37,822 bases of DNA from Bacteroidaceae bacterium (GCA_024401305.1 JAKSLI010000030.1:1-37822), one strand, 5' to 3'; shown: positions 23,576 through 33,359, numbered from the stretch's first letter. Numbers and translations are program-made. Notes: generated by a model from the sequence alone, not told the origin.

Positions 23576-24045
23576 ATCATTTCTTCAATCTCCCGTCGTG
23601 TCTGCCTACTTGCGTTCACCCTCACAGCGTTGCCATAGAAAACGATGTAGCAATCGGTAATTGCCATATTGTCAAAATCTTTCTTTCTTCGTGAAATGTA
23701 TTTAGACAATTCAAAAGCCCTTACTTGCATAATGTGCTCGTCCAAATCGATAACGACCACTTTACACCCTTGTTTCTTGGCGGACTTGAATCCAGCTGTG
23801 ACACCCTTTTCTCCCATGATGCCTTTACGGTCGCCTAATTGATTGCAGATAGTGTATTCAGGATTCTTGTGTCCAAAGGAAATGCTATGTGGGTTAATCT
23901 CAATAACTACGTCATCAAACGAATTCAAGATGGCACGAGCTGCGCGTATGTTACTCTGCAACTCATTCTGATCAGCATGAGTACTAATAAGCAGACGTTC
24001 ACCATAGAGTTCGTCTTCGTAGTATTCTGGTTCTATTTCTTGCAT
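23557..24045 (-). CDS. Hypothetical protein, possibly related to CdiA C-terminal/phage tRNA-nuclease domains
   Basis: A 162-residue soluble protein with no signal peptide. The middle part, NPEYTICNQLGDRKGIM, then a Lys-rich helix GFKSAKKQG and the strand CKVVVIDLDEH, followed by a helical segment and DCYIVFYGNAVRVNASR, resembles the fold order of CdiA-CT-like and phage-associated BECR-type tRNA-nuclease domains. No catalytic residues can be assigned with confidence. It stands alone, not fused to a large exoprotein, and no immunity gene is adjacent. The stop codon lies inside the hairpin that ends the opposite-strand candidate small RNA. A weak -7-like box (TAATTTTA on the minus strand, 24065-24072) lies upstream. 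Confidence 0.5.
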   Translation of the reverse strand: MQEIEPEYYEDELYGERLLISTHADQNELQSNIRAARAILNSFDDVVIEINPHSISFGHKNPEYTICNQLGDRKGIMGEKGVTAGFKSAKKQGCKVVVIDLDEHIMQVRAFELSKYISRRKKDFDNMAITDCYIVFYGNAVRVNASRQTRREIEEMIKILMP

Positions 24046-24135
24046 TTTTTGTGATTAGGTGATGTAAAATTACTATTTATTTCTGAAAAAAGATATTATT
24101 TCCGAAAATATCTCAGTGATGTTTACATCAATCTA

Positions 24136-24414
24136 TTATTCGTATGTTGAAATACAATACCAAATAAGGTACATGATTCCTGCAGTCCACAGAAGTGCAA
24201 TCAAGGGAATAAGTATGCGGAACTTCCAGTGTTTTGTCTTGTGTCTGAATACCTTCATGCCAAGCCAAGCCCCATAAGGTCCACCGGCTAATGCTACTAG
24301 CAGAAGTGCGGCTTCAGACACTCGCCATTCATGCCTCTTTGCCTTTCTTTTGTCATAACCATACATGACGAAGGCAACGAGATTTATTATGAGAAATAAA
24401 GCAATAATAAACAT
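24136..24414 (-). CDS. DUF1294 family membrane protein
   Basis: A 92-residue protein from the ATG at 24414 (MFIIALFLIINLVAFVMYGYDKRKA). It shows the DUF1294 signature: YGYDKRKAKRHEWRVSEAALLLVALAGGPYGAWLGMKVFRHKTKH, then a last membrane helix. Two to three membrane helices are seen; the function is unknown. The longer frame from 24507 adds a 31-residue N-terminus that does not fit the family and lies across an intergenic hairpin region, so I reject it. Confidence 0.85.
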   Translation of the reverse strand: MFIIALFLIINLVAFVMYGYDKRKAKRHEWRVSEAALLLVALAGGPYGAWLGMKVFRHKTKHWKFRILIPLIALLWTAGIMYLIWYCISTYE

Positions 24415-24485
24415 AATATTTTGTTTAATTCTGATAATTCTGATTAACGGGAAACGGGGAATGGACGTACCCCTACTTAACAACA

Positions 24486-24514
24486 CGAGGGGGTGACGAA
24501 TGGTCACCCCCTCG
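24486..24514 (-). terminator. Strong intergenic hairpin after the GH31 transcription unit
   Basis: A perfect 12-base stem (CGAGGGGGTGAC with GTCACCCCCTCG) around a 5-base loop, 31 bases after the small membrane-peptide stop. There is no real T-run on either strand, so it may be a terminator, an mRNA 3'-end stabiliser or part of a repeat. Confidence 0.5.
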
Positions 24515-24545
24515 CGCGTAATATATTATAATGTGTAGTTAGATT

Positions 24546-24626
24546 CTACAAGTAGAAGAAACATGCAGCAATTGCACCGACTATCAGACCGATAATCAAG
24601 CCTTCAATGAATGTCTTTTTCTTCAT
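24546..24626 (-). CDS. 26-residue membrane peptide
   Basis: A short frame starting MKKKTFIEGLIIGLIVGAIA and ending in CFFYL: three lysines, then one hydrophobic helix with a G-x-x-x-G pattern. It lies 34 bases after the GH31 stop and just before a strong hairpin, in the same direction. The lysine-flanked single helix is typical of small membrane proteins. It is too short to identify by family. Confidence 0.5.
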   Translation of the reverse strand: MKKKTFIEGLIIGLIVGAIAACFFYL

Positions 24627-24660
24627 TATTCAAATTTGAATTACTTGTTTGCTGATTTCT

Positions 24661-27555
24661 TTAGAGCTTCATGCTGACAGCCTTGCCGCTATAGTCAACA
24701 GACTTCATTGCCTTTGCTGCGTTTGCTGAAGTCTCGCCCTTCTTCTGAAGGATAATGTTGAACTTGCGGTTCTTGAGCTGACCATTGAATGAGCCCTTTG
24801 TATCACCGATTGTGACAGTCTTTGAAGCATTGTCGTAAGAGATGAGGATTGTAGCGTACTTACCCTTCTCGTAGTTGTAGTTAGTACCTTCATCCTCGTA
24901 CATCTCGAACTGACCATCAGCGCCGTCGAAGATAGTGATTGTGATGAGTTCGCCCTTCTTCTCGTCGCTCCATTCCATATCCTCGCCCATAGGAAGGATA
25001 GCGCCTTCTGGTGCAAATACTGGGATTGACTCGTAAGGAGCATCAGCCTCGATAGTCTGACCGCCAGCGTAGAACTTACCGTCGCGGATGTCATACCAAC
25101 CCTTCTGCTTTGGAAGGTAAACCTCACGAGAGCGAGCGCCGTAGTAACCTACAGGACAAGCCATGATAGAAGGACCGAACATCCACTGATCCTTGATGTT
25201 CTCTACGTTCTTGTCGCCGTTGAAATCCATGATGAGACCGCGCATCATAGTGTAGTCCTTGAAGTGTACCCAACCTGCCATAGAGTAGATGTAAGGCATC
25301 ATGCGGTAGCGGAGCTTGTGGTAGCTAACGATAGACTCGTAGCAAGGATGTCCCTGAGGAGCGATGTTCCAAACCTCGCGGAGAGGCCACTGACCGTGAG
25401 CACGGTAGAGAGGAATGAAGCAACCGAACTGGTTCCAGCGGTTCTGGAGCTCGCGCCATTCCTTGAGGTCTTCTGTCTCAACGCCTGTCTGATCAAATTC
25501 CTTCTGTGCAGCCTCATAGCGCTTCTCAACGCAGAAACCGCCCTGGTCCATACCCCACATTGGGAGACCGGCGAGAGAGTAGTTGATACCGGCAGTCATC
25601 TGGGCACGCATATCTTCCCAACGAGTACCGATGTCGCCAGACCATGTGGCAGTAGAGTAACGCTGCTCTCCTGCGAAACCAGAACGAGTGAGGAGGAATA
25701 CACGAGTATTGTTGTTTACAGAGCGCTGTCCGTTGTAGATAGCGTCAGCATTTACGATAGAATATGCGTTGAAGTACTCTGTAGAAGAACCGAGAGCTGT
25801 AGGACCACAGAGAGCCTTGCGGTACCACATTGGAGTACAGTCGCGAACGTTTGGCTCAGAAGCGTCCATCCACCAAGCGTCGATGCCCTGCTTGTACTTT
25901 GTGTAGAGGTTGTCGTTCATCTGCTTCCAGAAGAGCTTGCGAGCGCCTGCTGAGTAAGCATCATAGAATGAACCAACATAACCAGGACCTACCCAGTCCT
26001 TGATCTGGTCCTTAACAGCCTGACCATACATCCAACCCTTAGCGTCGAGAGCCTTGTAGTTGTCTGTGTTGCAGTAGAACTTAGGCCAAACAGAGATCAT
26101 GAAACGACCGTTCATGGCGTGAACTGAGTCAAGCATAGCCTGTGGATTAGGGAAACGAGCAGCCTCGAACTCATGGCTACCCCACTGATCCTCTGGCCAG
26201 TAGTTCCAGTCCTGAACGATAACGTCGATTGGAATATGACGCTTGCGGAACTCGCCGAGAGTCTGCTCGATGTCCTCTGAAGTCTTGTAACGCTCGCGTG
26301 ACTGCCAGAAACCGTAAGACCACTTTGGATAGACGGAAGCCTTACCAGTAAGTGTACGGTAACCAGAGATAACCTCGTCAGCATTTTGACCAGCGATGAA
26401 GTAGTAATCCATGTCGCGTGACATCTCGCTCCAGATGCTCATCATGCCCTGCTCCTTCTCTGAACGAGGAGTTGCAGCACGGAGAGAACAATAAGCAGCG
26501 CCACCGTCTGGTTCCCACTCGATACGGATAGGAGTCTTCTTGCCCTTCTTGAGAGGACAAACGAACTTGTATGAGTTAGGGTTCCAAGCTGTACGCCAAC
26601 GCTCAGTAACGACCTCTTTGTTGTCGATGAACATGCGAACATAGCCTGAATAGTAAGCGAGCCAACGGTAGTTGCAGTCAACTGGTGACTCGATATAACC
26701 TTCGAAAGTTACCTTAGAACCATCGAGAGCGATTTCCTTTGGAAGACGGTCAAGTTCGAAAGCGTGGTCGTAATATACAGAATCCTCCTCGCGAACAACC
26801 TTCTTGCCCTTTGCATCCTTATAAGTTACTGTAAGACCGCCACGAGAACCGCCACGGTTGTAAACCTTGAATGCCTTAGAAAGCTGCTGATAATCCTCAG
26901 GATTACCCCAGCGGCAGTAAGAGTAGCTATCCCAAAGTACGCCGTAGTTCTTGTTTGAGACCACGAAAGGAACGCTCACCTTTGTGTTGTACTGGAAGAG
27001 TTCCTCGTTCACGCCCTTGTAGTTGATGTCCTCTGATTGGTGCTGACCGAGACCATAGAAAGCCTCATCTTCAGGAGACTCGAAGAGAGCGTGCCATGTC
27101 CAAGCGTTGCGTTCTGTTTCTGTGAGAGAGCCTACGCCAACCTCATTCTCAGGAACAGAGAAGCGCTTGAATGTCTTGCCCTTTGCTGCTTCGTCGAGAA
27201 GAACCTTGCCGGAAGCGTCCTTGAAAGTGATGCGACCAGTCTGCTTGTCAACAACAGCCTGAACATTCTTTGCCTTTACGATGACTGTGTTGCCAGCTTC
27301 CTCTACAGTGAAGTTTGCCTTAGCCTTCTGAGGAACGATGATGAGGCTCTTCTTTGTTGGGAACTGCTCTTCAGGAGTAGCAACAACACGGATGATGTTG
27401 TCGTTCACTACCTGTAACTTTACAAGTTTCACAGCCTCGTCAGCCTGATTGTCAAGCTTCACTGTGATGCCGTTTGTGCTCTTTGTGTAGCTTGCAGCGC
27501 TTGCGATTGTAGCGCATGAAAGCAGGAGAGCCGAAAGTAATGTTTTTATTTTCAT
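24661..27555 (-). CDS. GH31 alpha-xylosidase / alpha-glucosidase with PA14 insert
   Basis: A 964-residue secreted glycoside hydrolase. A signal peptide (MKIKTLLSALLLSCATIASA; the LLSC could also be a lipobox) precedes an N-terminal beta-sandwich. A PA14-like domain is inserted at about residues 255-360 (SVYYDHAFELDRLP to IRIEWEPDGG). Then comes the GH31 barrel with nucleophile D564 in WWMDASEPN and acid/base D641 in TWSGDIGTRWEDM, and C-terminal beta domains. This architecture is that of Bacteroidetes alpha-xylosidases acting on xyloglucan fragments; an alpha-glucosidase role is possible given the glycogen genes nearby. It is preceded by its own promoter and followed by a 26-residue membrane peptide. 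Its C-terminal tail recurs as a remnant at 20859. Confidence 0.93.
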   Translation of the reverse strand: MKIKTLLSALLLSCATIASAASYTKSTNGITVKLDNQADEAVKLVKLQVVNDNIIRVVATPEEQFPTKKSLIIVPQKAKANFTVEEAGNTVIVKAKNVQAVVDKQTGRITFKDASGKVLLDEAAKGKTFKRFSVPENEVGVGSLTETERNAWTWHALFESPEDEAFYGLGQHQSEDINYKGVNEELFQYNTKVSVPFVVSNKNYGVLWDSYSYCRWGNPEDYQQLSKAFKVYNRGGSRGGLTVTYKDAKGKKVVREEDSVYYDHAFELDRLPKEIALDGSKVTFEGYIESPVDCNYRWLAYYSGYVRMFIDNKEVVTERWRTAWNPNSYKFVCPLKKGKKTPIRIEWEPDGGAAYCSLRAATPRSEKEQGMMSIWSEMSRDMDYYFIAGQNADEVISGYRTLTGKASVYPKWSYGFWQSRERYKTSEDIEQTLGEFRKRHIPIDVIVQDWNYWPEDQWGSHEFEAARFPNPQAMLDSVHAMNGRFMISVWPKFYCNTDNYKALDAKGWMYGQAVKDQIKDWVGPGYVGSFYDAYSAGARKLFWKQMNDNLYTKYKQGIDAWWMDASEPNVRDCTPMWYRKALCGPTALGSSTEYFNAYSIVNADAIYNGQRSVNNNTRVFLLTRSGFAGEQRYSTATWSGDIGTRWEDMRAQMTAGINYSLAGLPMWGMDQGGFCVEKRYEAAQKEFDQTGVETEDLKEWRELQNRWNQFGCFIPLYRAHGQWPLREVWNIAPQGHPCYESIVSYHKLRYRMMPYIYSMAGWVHFKDYTMMRGLIMDFNGDKNVENIKDQWMFGPSIMACPVGYYGARSREVYLPKQKGWYDIRDGKFYAGGQTIEADAPYESIPVFAPEGAILPMGEDMEWSDEKKGELITITIFDGADGQFEMYEDEGTNYNYEKGKYATILISYDNASKTVTIGDTKGSFNGQLKNRKFNIILQKKGETSANAAKAMKSVDYSGKAVSMKL

Positions 27556-27580
27556 ACGGTTAGTTAGTATTTGTTTTGTG

Positions 27581-27611
27581 CAAAATTACAAAATAATAGC
27601 AAGAATACAAG
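27581..27611 (-). promoter_or_regulatory. Promoter of the GH31 gene
   Basis: On the minus strand, CTTG at 27611-27608, a 19-base spacer and TAATTTTG at 27588-27581. The -7 box is exact and the -33 box has one mismatch. It lies 26 bases before the start codon. Confidence 0.65.
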
Positions 27612-27704
27612 TATTTTTGAACAAAAAGTGTCAATATTGTGCAAACTTCTCTCTTTGGTCAATTTTGAAGTTTATGTTTTTTTGCCATGATAGCAACGAA
27701 CTCG

Positions 27705-28592
27705 CTATTTCTTCTCGTATTCTTCCGCCCTTCGTTTTATCTCCATAAATTCATCCAAATATAAAGAACTTTCATCATACATGAATGGATTGTCATTAAA
27801 TGCTTCCTTGTCTCTGACAGCAGCAGGATGTTCCAAGACTCCATAAAGAATCATTGTGCGTCCAAGAGCTCCCTCGCCAATGGAATCCAAACTCTTAGGC
27901 AAGGTTATCGTGGTGAGATTTCTACACTTGTAGAATGCAAGTGACTCTATGCTTTCCACGCCCTCCGGTATCTCCAGTGAGTCAAGGTTCTCGCAACACA
28001 GGAATGCGCCATGAGCTATGGTCTTCAACGAATTAGAGAGATTGACCGTGCGAAGTGTCTTGCAATTGAAGAAAGCGTGACTCTCCATTATCTTCACGCT
28101 GTTTGGAAATGATATTGTCCATATATTCTGGCAGTCGGCAAAAGCCTTTTCCCCAATCTCCTTAACGCCATTTGTAATGACTACATAGGTAAGCTTACGA
28201 CAATCCTCGAAAGCACTCTTCCCTATCCTCTTTACACTACCAGGAATGATTACGGAAGTCAGTTCGCCAGACGACTTGAACACACCTTGCGCAATGCTCT
28301 TTACGCCTTCACGGACTATAAGAGTCTTGATAGTCTTGCTTTTCCATGGTATTCCTCTACCGACAAGGCTGGCCTTGTCGTAAGTCCACATCGGACCATC
28401 GCCGTAGATTTCCAGCGCTTTCGTTCTTGCGTGGTATTTCCACATGACGTGTTTACCGCACTTTCCAGAGTCAACTTCCTCAACTTTAGGAACTTGACTT
28501 CCAAAGAGAGAGGTTGGAACAGATGGGAGAAATGCGTGGCTGGCAGCTGTTGCCATTATATATAAAAGGAATATAGATAATATTTTCTTCAT
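27705..28592 (-). CDS. Secreted BspA-type leucine-rich repeat protein
   Basis: A 295-residue protein with a signal peptide (MKKILSIFLLYIMATAASHA) and about seven LRR_5/BspA-type repeats of 23 residues, for example LTSVIIPGSVKRIGKSAFEDC and LDSLEIPEGVESIESLAFYKC. BspA-like repeats are found in surface proteins of oral and gut Bacteroidetes and can bind host or bacterial surface molecules; the target here is unknown. There is no visible C-terminal sorting domain. I use the ATG at 28592 because the longer frame from 28619 would start within the promoter's -7 box at 28617-28624. The gene stands alone, with a promoter upstream. Confidence 0.87.
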   Translation of the reverse strand: MKKILSIFLLYIMATAASHAFLPSVPTSLFGSQVPKVEEVDSGKCGKHVMWKYHARTKALEIYGDGPMWTYDKASLVGRGIPWKSKTIKTLIVREGVKSIAQGVFKSSGELTSVIIPGSVKRIGKSAFEDCRKLTYVVITNGVKEIGEKAFADCQNIWTISFPNSVKIMESHAFFNCKTLRTVNLSNSLKTIAHGAFLCCENLDSLEIPEGVESIESLAFYKCRNLTTITLPKSLDSIGEGALGRTMILYGVLEHPAAVRDKEAFNDNPFMYDESSLYLDEFMEIKRRAEEYEKK

Positions 28593-28616
28593 GGGAAAGA
28601 TGTTGCTTGATGGTTG

Positions 28617-28646
28617 CAAAATTACTAATTTTTTCGGTTCTACAAA
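28617..28646 (-). promoter_or_regulatory. Promoter of the LRR gene
   Basis: On the minus strand, TTTG at 28646-28643, an 18-base spacer and TAATTTTG at 28624-28617. It decides the start of the LRR gene: an upstream in-frame start at 28619 would not be transcribed. Confidence 0.7.
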
Positions 28647-28668
28647 AGAAAATAGGCTTTTTTGTTAA

Positions 28669-28706
28669 GAAACAAAAAGAGCGGCACCGAAAGGTGTCGC
28701 TCTCCT
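28669..28706 (-). terminator. Rho-independent terminator of glgA-glgP
   Basis: A 10-base stem (28679-28688 with 28693-28702, one G-T pair) around a 4-base loop, followed on the minus strand by TTTTTG. It lies about 90 bases after the glgP stop; nothing else is seen in that gap. Confidence 0.85.
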
Positions 28707-28793
28707 GAATAGCTATTAACTTGTTAATATAAAGATTAAGGTCGGCCGAAGCTTGCCCTGTAATCTTCGATTGAAATTGTGGGTTTCAATTTA

Positions 28794-31352
28794 TTAGCCG
28801 ATCCACTTCACGTAAGCGAAGTCCTGACGGTGTGGAAGGAGGTCGTTCTTAGGGAACATGCGAACGGCAGTCTTGAATGTACCTGCGTGCTCAGCCTGGC
28901 AAGTAGTCTCGAATGTGTAGAGATTGCCTTCCTGCTTAACGAGCTCGAATGGGTGAACAGCACCGATAACTTCCTCGCCGTTAGCATTTGTGCGGAGAGC
29001 AACAAACTCAAGACCTACAACATCGTTGAGACCCTGCTCGTCGATAGTGTAAGATACCTTGTACTTCTTACCTGTCTCCATGCCTGTTGATGGAACCTCA
29101 GTAGTAGAAGCTACAACGTTGATCTTGTCCCAACGCTCTGCAACGAGTTCCTTCCAAGCTGCGATTTCCTTAGCTACCTTGTTGTTGTCAGCCATGAGCT
29201 TAGCAGCACGCTCAGCCTGTGGGCAGTAGAAACGAGTGTAGTAGTCGTCGAGCTGACGCTTCATTGTGTAGTGAGGAGCAATCTGAGCGATAGAGTTCTT
29301 GATAACCTTCAACCAACCCTCTGAGTAGCCCTTCTTGTTCTTGTTGTAGTAGAGAGGCATGATCTCGTTCTCGAGGAGACCGTAGATAGTAGCAGCGTCG
29401 AGCTGATCCTGGTAACCCTGGTTCTGGTAAGTACGCTTCTCTGTGAGAGCCCAACCAGCACCTTCGCGGTAACCTTCGTACCACCAACCGTCAAGAACTG
29501 AGAGGTTTACAACACCGTTCATCTCTGCCTTCTCACCTGATGTACCAGATGCCTCGAGTGGACGAGTTGGAGTGTTCATCCAGATATCAACACCTGAAAC
29601 GAGACGACGAGCAAGACGCTGGTCGTAGTCCTCAAGGAAGATGATCTTGCCGAGGAACTCAGGACGCTGAGAAATCTCGTAGATCTTCTTGATCAAGCCC
29701 TGGCCAGCACCATCAGCTGGGTGAGCCTTACCTGCGAAGAGGAATGTAACAGGGTAGAGTGGGTTGTTGACGATCTTTTCAAGACGCTCAAGGTCAGTGA
29801 AGAGGAGGTGAGCACGCTTGTAAGTAGCGAAACGACGGCAGAAACCGATAGTAAGACCGTTAGGGTTGATCTTCTCAAGGAGAGATACAACGCGTGAAGG
29901 GTCGCCCTGGTTCTTGAGCCATGTCTCACGGAACTTAACCTTGATGTAGTCAGCGAGCTTAACCTTTAGAGCCATACGAGTAGCCCAAAGTTCCTCGTCT
30001 GGACAGTTGTAGATGCCCTGCCAGAGTTCAGCGTTTGACTGATCGTTATAGTAGTTAGCGTCGAGATACTTAGCGTAGATCTTGCGCATTTCAGTAGCAC
30101 ACCATGTTGGGAAGTGAACACCGTTAGTTACATAACCTACAGAGTTCTCTTCTGGGAGGTAGCCGTTCCAGATGCCAGCGAACATCTTCTGTGATACCCA
30201 GCCGTGGAGCTTAGATACACCGTTTACGCCCTGACAAGTGTTGATAGCGAATGTTGACATAGAGAACTTCTCGCCCTTGTCGTCTGGGTTTGTACGACCC
30301 ATGCCGATGAACTCGTCCCAAGAGATGCCGAGGAGCTGTGCGTAGCCACCCATGTACTTGCCGAAGAGAGCCTCGTCGAAGTAGTCGTGACCAGCAGGAA
30401 CTGGAGTGTGGCAAGTGTAAAGACCAGAAACGCGAACGAGTTCCATAGCCTGGTTGAAAGAGTAACCTTCCTTGATGTAGTCAACGAGGCGCTGAACGTT
30501 AGCGAGAGCAGCGTGACCTTCGTTACAGTGGTAGATGTCCTTCTTGATGCCGAGAGCCTTGAGAGTGAGCACACCACCGATACCAAGGAGAATCTCCTGC
30601 TTGAGACGGTTCTCCCAGTCACCACCGTAGAGAGCGTGAGTGATAGGACGGTCGTACTCAGAGTTGAGCTCGTTGTCTGTATCGAGGAGGTAGAGAGATA
30701 TACGGCCTACGTTAGCACGCCATACGTATGCGTGAACAGTGTAGTTCATATAAGGAACATCAACTACGAGTGGGTTGCCGTTCTGGTCAAGCTGACGCTC
30801 GATAGGGAGAGTGTTGAAGTCCTGTGCATCGTAAACGGCAATCTGCTGGCCATCCATAGAGAGGCTCTGCTTGAAGTAACCGAAACGATAGAGGAAACCA
30901 ACTGCACACATATCAACATTAGAGTCAGAAGCCTCCTTGAGGTAGTCACCAGCAAGCATACCGAGACCACCAGAGTAGATCTTAAGTACCTGTGAGATAC
31001 CGTACTCCATACAGAGGTAAGCTACTGAAGGACGAGTAGTGTCTGGCTTAACATCCATATACTCACGGAAGAGCTTGTAGAGGTCGTTAACCTGCTTCAT
31101 GAGCTTCTTGTCCTGAGTGATTTCCTCGAGGCGCTGGTAAGAGAGACGCTGAAGGAGGAGTACTGGGTTGTGTTCAACCTCTTCGTAGAGGTCTTCGTCA
31201 AGTGCACGCCAAAGGTCACGAGCTTCATAGTTCCAAACCCACCAGAGGTTGTGAGCGATTTCGTCGAGACACTTCAATGGTTCAGGGAGATTAGACTTAA
31301 CGGCTGTCTCCTTCCACTGAGTGGCGTTAACATAGTTTGCTTTGATTTTCAT
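28794..31352 (-). CDS. glgP: Alpha-glucan (glycogen) phosphorylase, DUF3417/GT35 type
   Basis: Releases glucose-1-phosphate from glycogen in the cytoplasm. An 852-residue protein with the N-terminal DUF3417 domain ([20 protein letters not shown], residues 22-41) of the TarP/MalP-like alpha-glucan phosphorylases. It has the GT35 motifs [43 protein letters not shown] and [14 protein letters not shown], where K608 should bind pyridoxal phosphate. About 90 residues at the C-terminus form an extra beta-rich domain. It follows glgA by 73 bases, which hold hairpin repeat copy d, and the pair ends at a terminator. Synthase and phosphorylase on one transcript implies joint control of build-up and breakdown. 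Confidence 0.94.
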   Translation of the reverse strand: MKIKANYVNATQWKETAVKSNLPEPLKCLDEIAHNLWWVWNYEARDLWRALDEDLYEEVEHNPVLLLQRLSYQRLEEITQDKKLMKQVNDLYKLFREYMDVKPDTTRPSVAYLCMEYGISQVLKIYSGGLGMLAGDYLKEASDSNVDMCAVGFLYRFGYFKQSLSMDGQQIAVYDAQDFNTLPIERQLDQNGNPLVVDVPYMNYTVHAYVWRANVGRISLYLLDTDNELNSEYDRPITHALYGGDWENRLKQEILLGIGGVLTLKALGIKKDIYHCNEGHAALANVQRLVDYIKEGYSFNQAMELVRVSGLYTCHTPVPAGHDYFDEALFGKYMGGYAQLLGISWDEFIGMGRTNPDDKGEKFSMSTFAINTCQGVNGVSKLHGWVSQKMFAGIWNGYLPEENSVGYVTNGVHFPTWCATEMRKIYAKYLDANYYNDQSNAELWQGIYNCPDEELWATRMALKVKLADYIKVKFRETWLKNQGDPSRVVSLLEKINPNGLTIGFCRRFATYKRAHLLFTDLERLEKIVNNPLYPVTFLFAGKAHPADGAGQGLIKKIYEISQRPEFLGKIIFLEDYDQRLARRLVSGVDIWMNTPTRPLEASGTSGEKAEMNGVVNLSVLDGWWYEGYREGAGWALTEKRTYQNQGYQDQLDAATIYGLLENEIMPLYYNKNKKGYSEGWLKVIKNSIAQIAPHYTMKRQLDDYYTRFYCPQAERAAKLMADNNKVAKEIAAWKELVAERWDKINVVASTTEVPSTGMETGKKYKVSYTIDEQGLNDVVGLEFVALRTNANGEEVIGAVHPFELVKQEGNLYTFETTCQAEHAGTFKTAVRMFPKNDLLPHRQDFAYVKWIG

Positions 31353-31393
31353 ATTATCTTGGTTTTTAGTTTTTAGTTCTTGGTTATTGGGGA

Positions 31394-31424
31394 TCCGAAG
31401 CTGATGCTTCGGACACGGGGGCTT
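31394..31424 (-). repeat. Modular hairpin repeat, subfamily 1, copy d
   Basis: On the minus strand, AGCCCCCGTGTCC is followed by a palindrome with stem CCGAAGC/GCTTCGG. It lies directly after the glgA stop codon (TAA, then AAAGCC) and before glgP. It is close to copy a at 7903, 23 kb away. Confidence 0.75.
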
Positions 31425-31425
31425 T

Positions 31426-33099
31426 TTACTTCTTCAAGACCTTCTTTCTTGCATCAGCCTTGGTGAGGGCGATGTCGTAAGCCTTGTAGTAATACTGGAT
31501 GAACTCGCTCCAGAGAGCCTTCTTCGAAAGCTTCTCGGCAGCAGCGCGACACTTCTTGCGGTCGGCATCTGTCATGAGAGCGTATTCAACGACTGTATCC
31601 TTGATATAGTCGGCAACTTCAGAGAAGTTGTAATCGGTACGATGGATAACCTTCACGCCGTCCTTGAGCTCACCATTGTGACCGAAGACTGTGTTTGCCC
31701 AAAGACCGAAACCTGCGAGGTCTGTTGTGATGCAAGGCACCTTGAATGCTACTGCCTCAAGTGGAGTGTAGCCCCATGGTTCGTAGTAAGAAGGGTAGAT
31801 GCAGAGGTCGTTGCCGAGAACCACATCATAATATTTCATGTCAACGATGCCGTCTTCACCAGTAAGGTAGCAAGGGAGGAAGATGATCTTTACGCGGTCT
31901 TCCTTGCGGTTCCACATATCAAGATACTTGAGTTGTCCGAGCACATTGTCGTGCGACATGTTGTGGAGCCAGTGGGTGATGAGTGGGCAATCGAGAGCAG
32001 TGTCGAAAGTCTTCTTTTGCTTGAGACGCTCCTGGAGATCCTGACGAGGTTCGCCAACCCATCCCGGAACTTCGATGAATGCGAGAATCTTCTTGTCGGC
32101 GATGCGCTGGTCGCGGAGCAGGCGGTTCATTGACTCAATGAATACGTCAACACCCTTGTTGCGGAACTCATAGCGACCAGAAGTAGAAACTACGAGAGTG
32201 TCCTTGTCGAATGTTTCGCCTGTAAGAGCGTTTGCAATCTCGAAGATGCGCTTGCGGGCAGCATTGCGCTTGCGAGTGAAGGCAGCACCGCGTGGCACGA
32301 AGTCATCCTCGAAACCGTTAGGAAGAACAACGTCAACCTCCTTGTCCATCAACTCCTTGCACTCGCGAGCAGTGATGTCAGAAACGGTTGTGAAGCAGTC
32401 AACGTGCATTGCTGTCTGCTTTTCGATAGAGTGCTTACTCTGCATATTGAGTTCTCCTGCCATCTGGTCGCCATTGTAAGCGAAGAGATAGTCGTAGAGA
32501 GGCTTGTTGTTTCCGGCGATTGAACGACCGATAGAAGTAGCGTGAGTAGTGAAGATTGTACCGATCTGTGGGAGCTTCTTGTTGATATAGAGAGCACCGA
32601 GACCAGTCATCCATTCGTTTGCCTGATAAACGCACTCTGTATCGTCGTCGAGGCAGAAGTTGTAGAAGCTTTCCACAACGAGAGCTGCTGCGTAAGAGAA
32701 CATTGAGGCCTCGTCATAGTCGCCGTAAGCGTGGAGTGAATCTACCTGGTAGTTCTCCCAAAGCCAACCGTAGATCTCGTTCTTCTTCACGAAATAAGGA
32801 TGGAAATCAACGAGCACAGCGATAGGTTCGCCAGGGATTGTCCAGCGACCAACCTTTACGATAAGGCCTTCATCGTCAGCCTTCTTGCGCCAATCGGCCA
32901 AAAGTTTCTTGTCTTCCTTGAAGTAAGGACACTTCTTTTCGCCCCAACAGTCAGGGCCAATGAAGATAACCTTGTCCTTGTTTGTTTCCTGTAGAGTTTT
33001 TGCGCGAGTAGAGAGCACGGTATAAATACCGCCAACTTTGTTGCAAACTTCCCAGCTTGACTCAAAAATGTACTCTGGTTGTTTCAATCCTTTTACCAT
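31426..33099 (-). CDS. Glycogen synthase, GT3 (eukaryote-like) family
   Basis: Extends alpha-1,4-glucan chains from a nucleotide-sugar donor in the cytoplasm. The 557 residues match the GT3 family known from fungi and animals, not the bacterial GT5 Glg[23 protein letters not shown] (K21-V-G-G for sugar-nucleotide binding), [13 protein letters not shown], and [15 protein letters not shown] with the paired glutamates E440 and E448. The N-terminal phosphorylation region and C-terminal regulatory tail of eukaryotic enzymes are absent. GT3 synthases are usual in Bacteroidetes. It is first in the glgA-glgP transcript, with a promoter about 90 bases upstream and a leader containing two hairpins. Confidence 0.93.
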   Translation of the reverse strand: MVKGLKQPEYIFESSWEVCNKVGGIYTVLSTRAKTLQETNKDKVIFIGPDCWGEKKCPYFKEDKKLLADWRKKADDEGLIVKVGRWTIPGEPIAVLVDFHPYFVKKNEIYGWLWENYQVDSLHAYGDYDEASMFSYAAALVVESFYNFCLDDDTECVYQANEWMTGLGALYINKKLPQIGTIFTTHATSIGRSIAGNNKPLYDYLFAYNGDQMAGELNMQSKHSIEKQTAMHVDCFTTVSDITARECKELMDKEVDVVLPNGFEDDFVPRGAAFTRKRNAARKRIFEIANALTGETFDKDTLVVSTSGRYEFRNKGVDVFIESMNRLLRDQRIADKKILAFIEVPGWVGEPRQDLQERLKQKKTFDTALDCPLITHWLHNMSHDNVLGQLKYLDMWNRKEDRVKIIFLPCYLTGEDGIVDMKYYDVVLGNDLCIYPSYYEPWGYTPLEAVAFKVPCITTDLAGFGLWANTVFGHNGELKDGVKVIHRTDYNFSEVADYIKDTVVEYALMTDADRKKCRAAAEKLSKKALWSEFIQYYYKAYDIALTKADARKKVLKK

Positions 33100-33104
33100 G
33101 ATTA

Positions 33105-33160
33105 ATTAGGAGTTGATAGCTACTCCATAGCTTCAATGTGGGATGCTTGTTCCCACTATT
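33105..33160 (-). promoter_or_regulatory. Structured 5' leader of the glycogen synthase gene
   Basis: Two hairpins can form in the mRNA leader: GTGGGA/TCCCAC around 33140-33158, and GGAGT/ACTCC at about 33109-33126, the second ending some 10 bases before the ATG. They could influence translation. No known riboswitch is recognised. Confidence 0.35.
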
Positions 33161-33186
33161 TATATTCACCGATGAAAATTCGAGTG

Positions 33187-33194
33187 CAAAATTA
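33187..33194 (-). promoter_or_regulatory. Promoter -7 box for glgA-glgP
   Basis: The minus strand reads TAATTTTG, an exact match to the -7 consensus, about 90 bases before the start. There is no good -33 TTTG at the usual spacing. Confidence 0.5.
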
Positions 33195-33308
33195 TACAAA
33201 AAAATATTGCTATTTGCCTAATATTTAATGAAATATAAAGCGATTTAACTTTTTTTGACAATGGTCAAAGCACAAAATATCCGCTTGCAATGTGTATGTT
33301 ACAAACAA

Positions 33309-33344
33309 TAAGAGCTATGAGCAGTTGTTTGCCCATAGCTCTTA
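33309..33344 (-). terminator. Terminator of the SPOR-esterase operon
   Basis: AAGAGCTATG (33310-33319) pairs with CATAGCTCTT (33334-33343), extended by GC pairs, followed on the minus strand by ATTGTTTGT. It lies about 16 bases after the esterase stop. Confidence 0.75.
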
Positions 33345-33359
33345 GCTTGTGTTTTGAAG

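Noticed and set aside
24415-24507. 31-residue N-terminal extension of the DUF1294 protein
   Set aside because: It does not fit the family start and would run through the hairpin region at 24486-24514.
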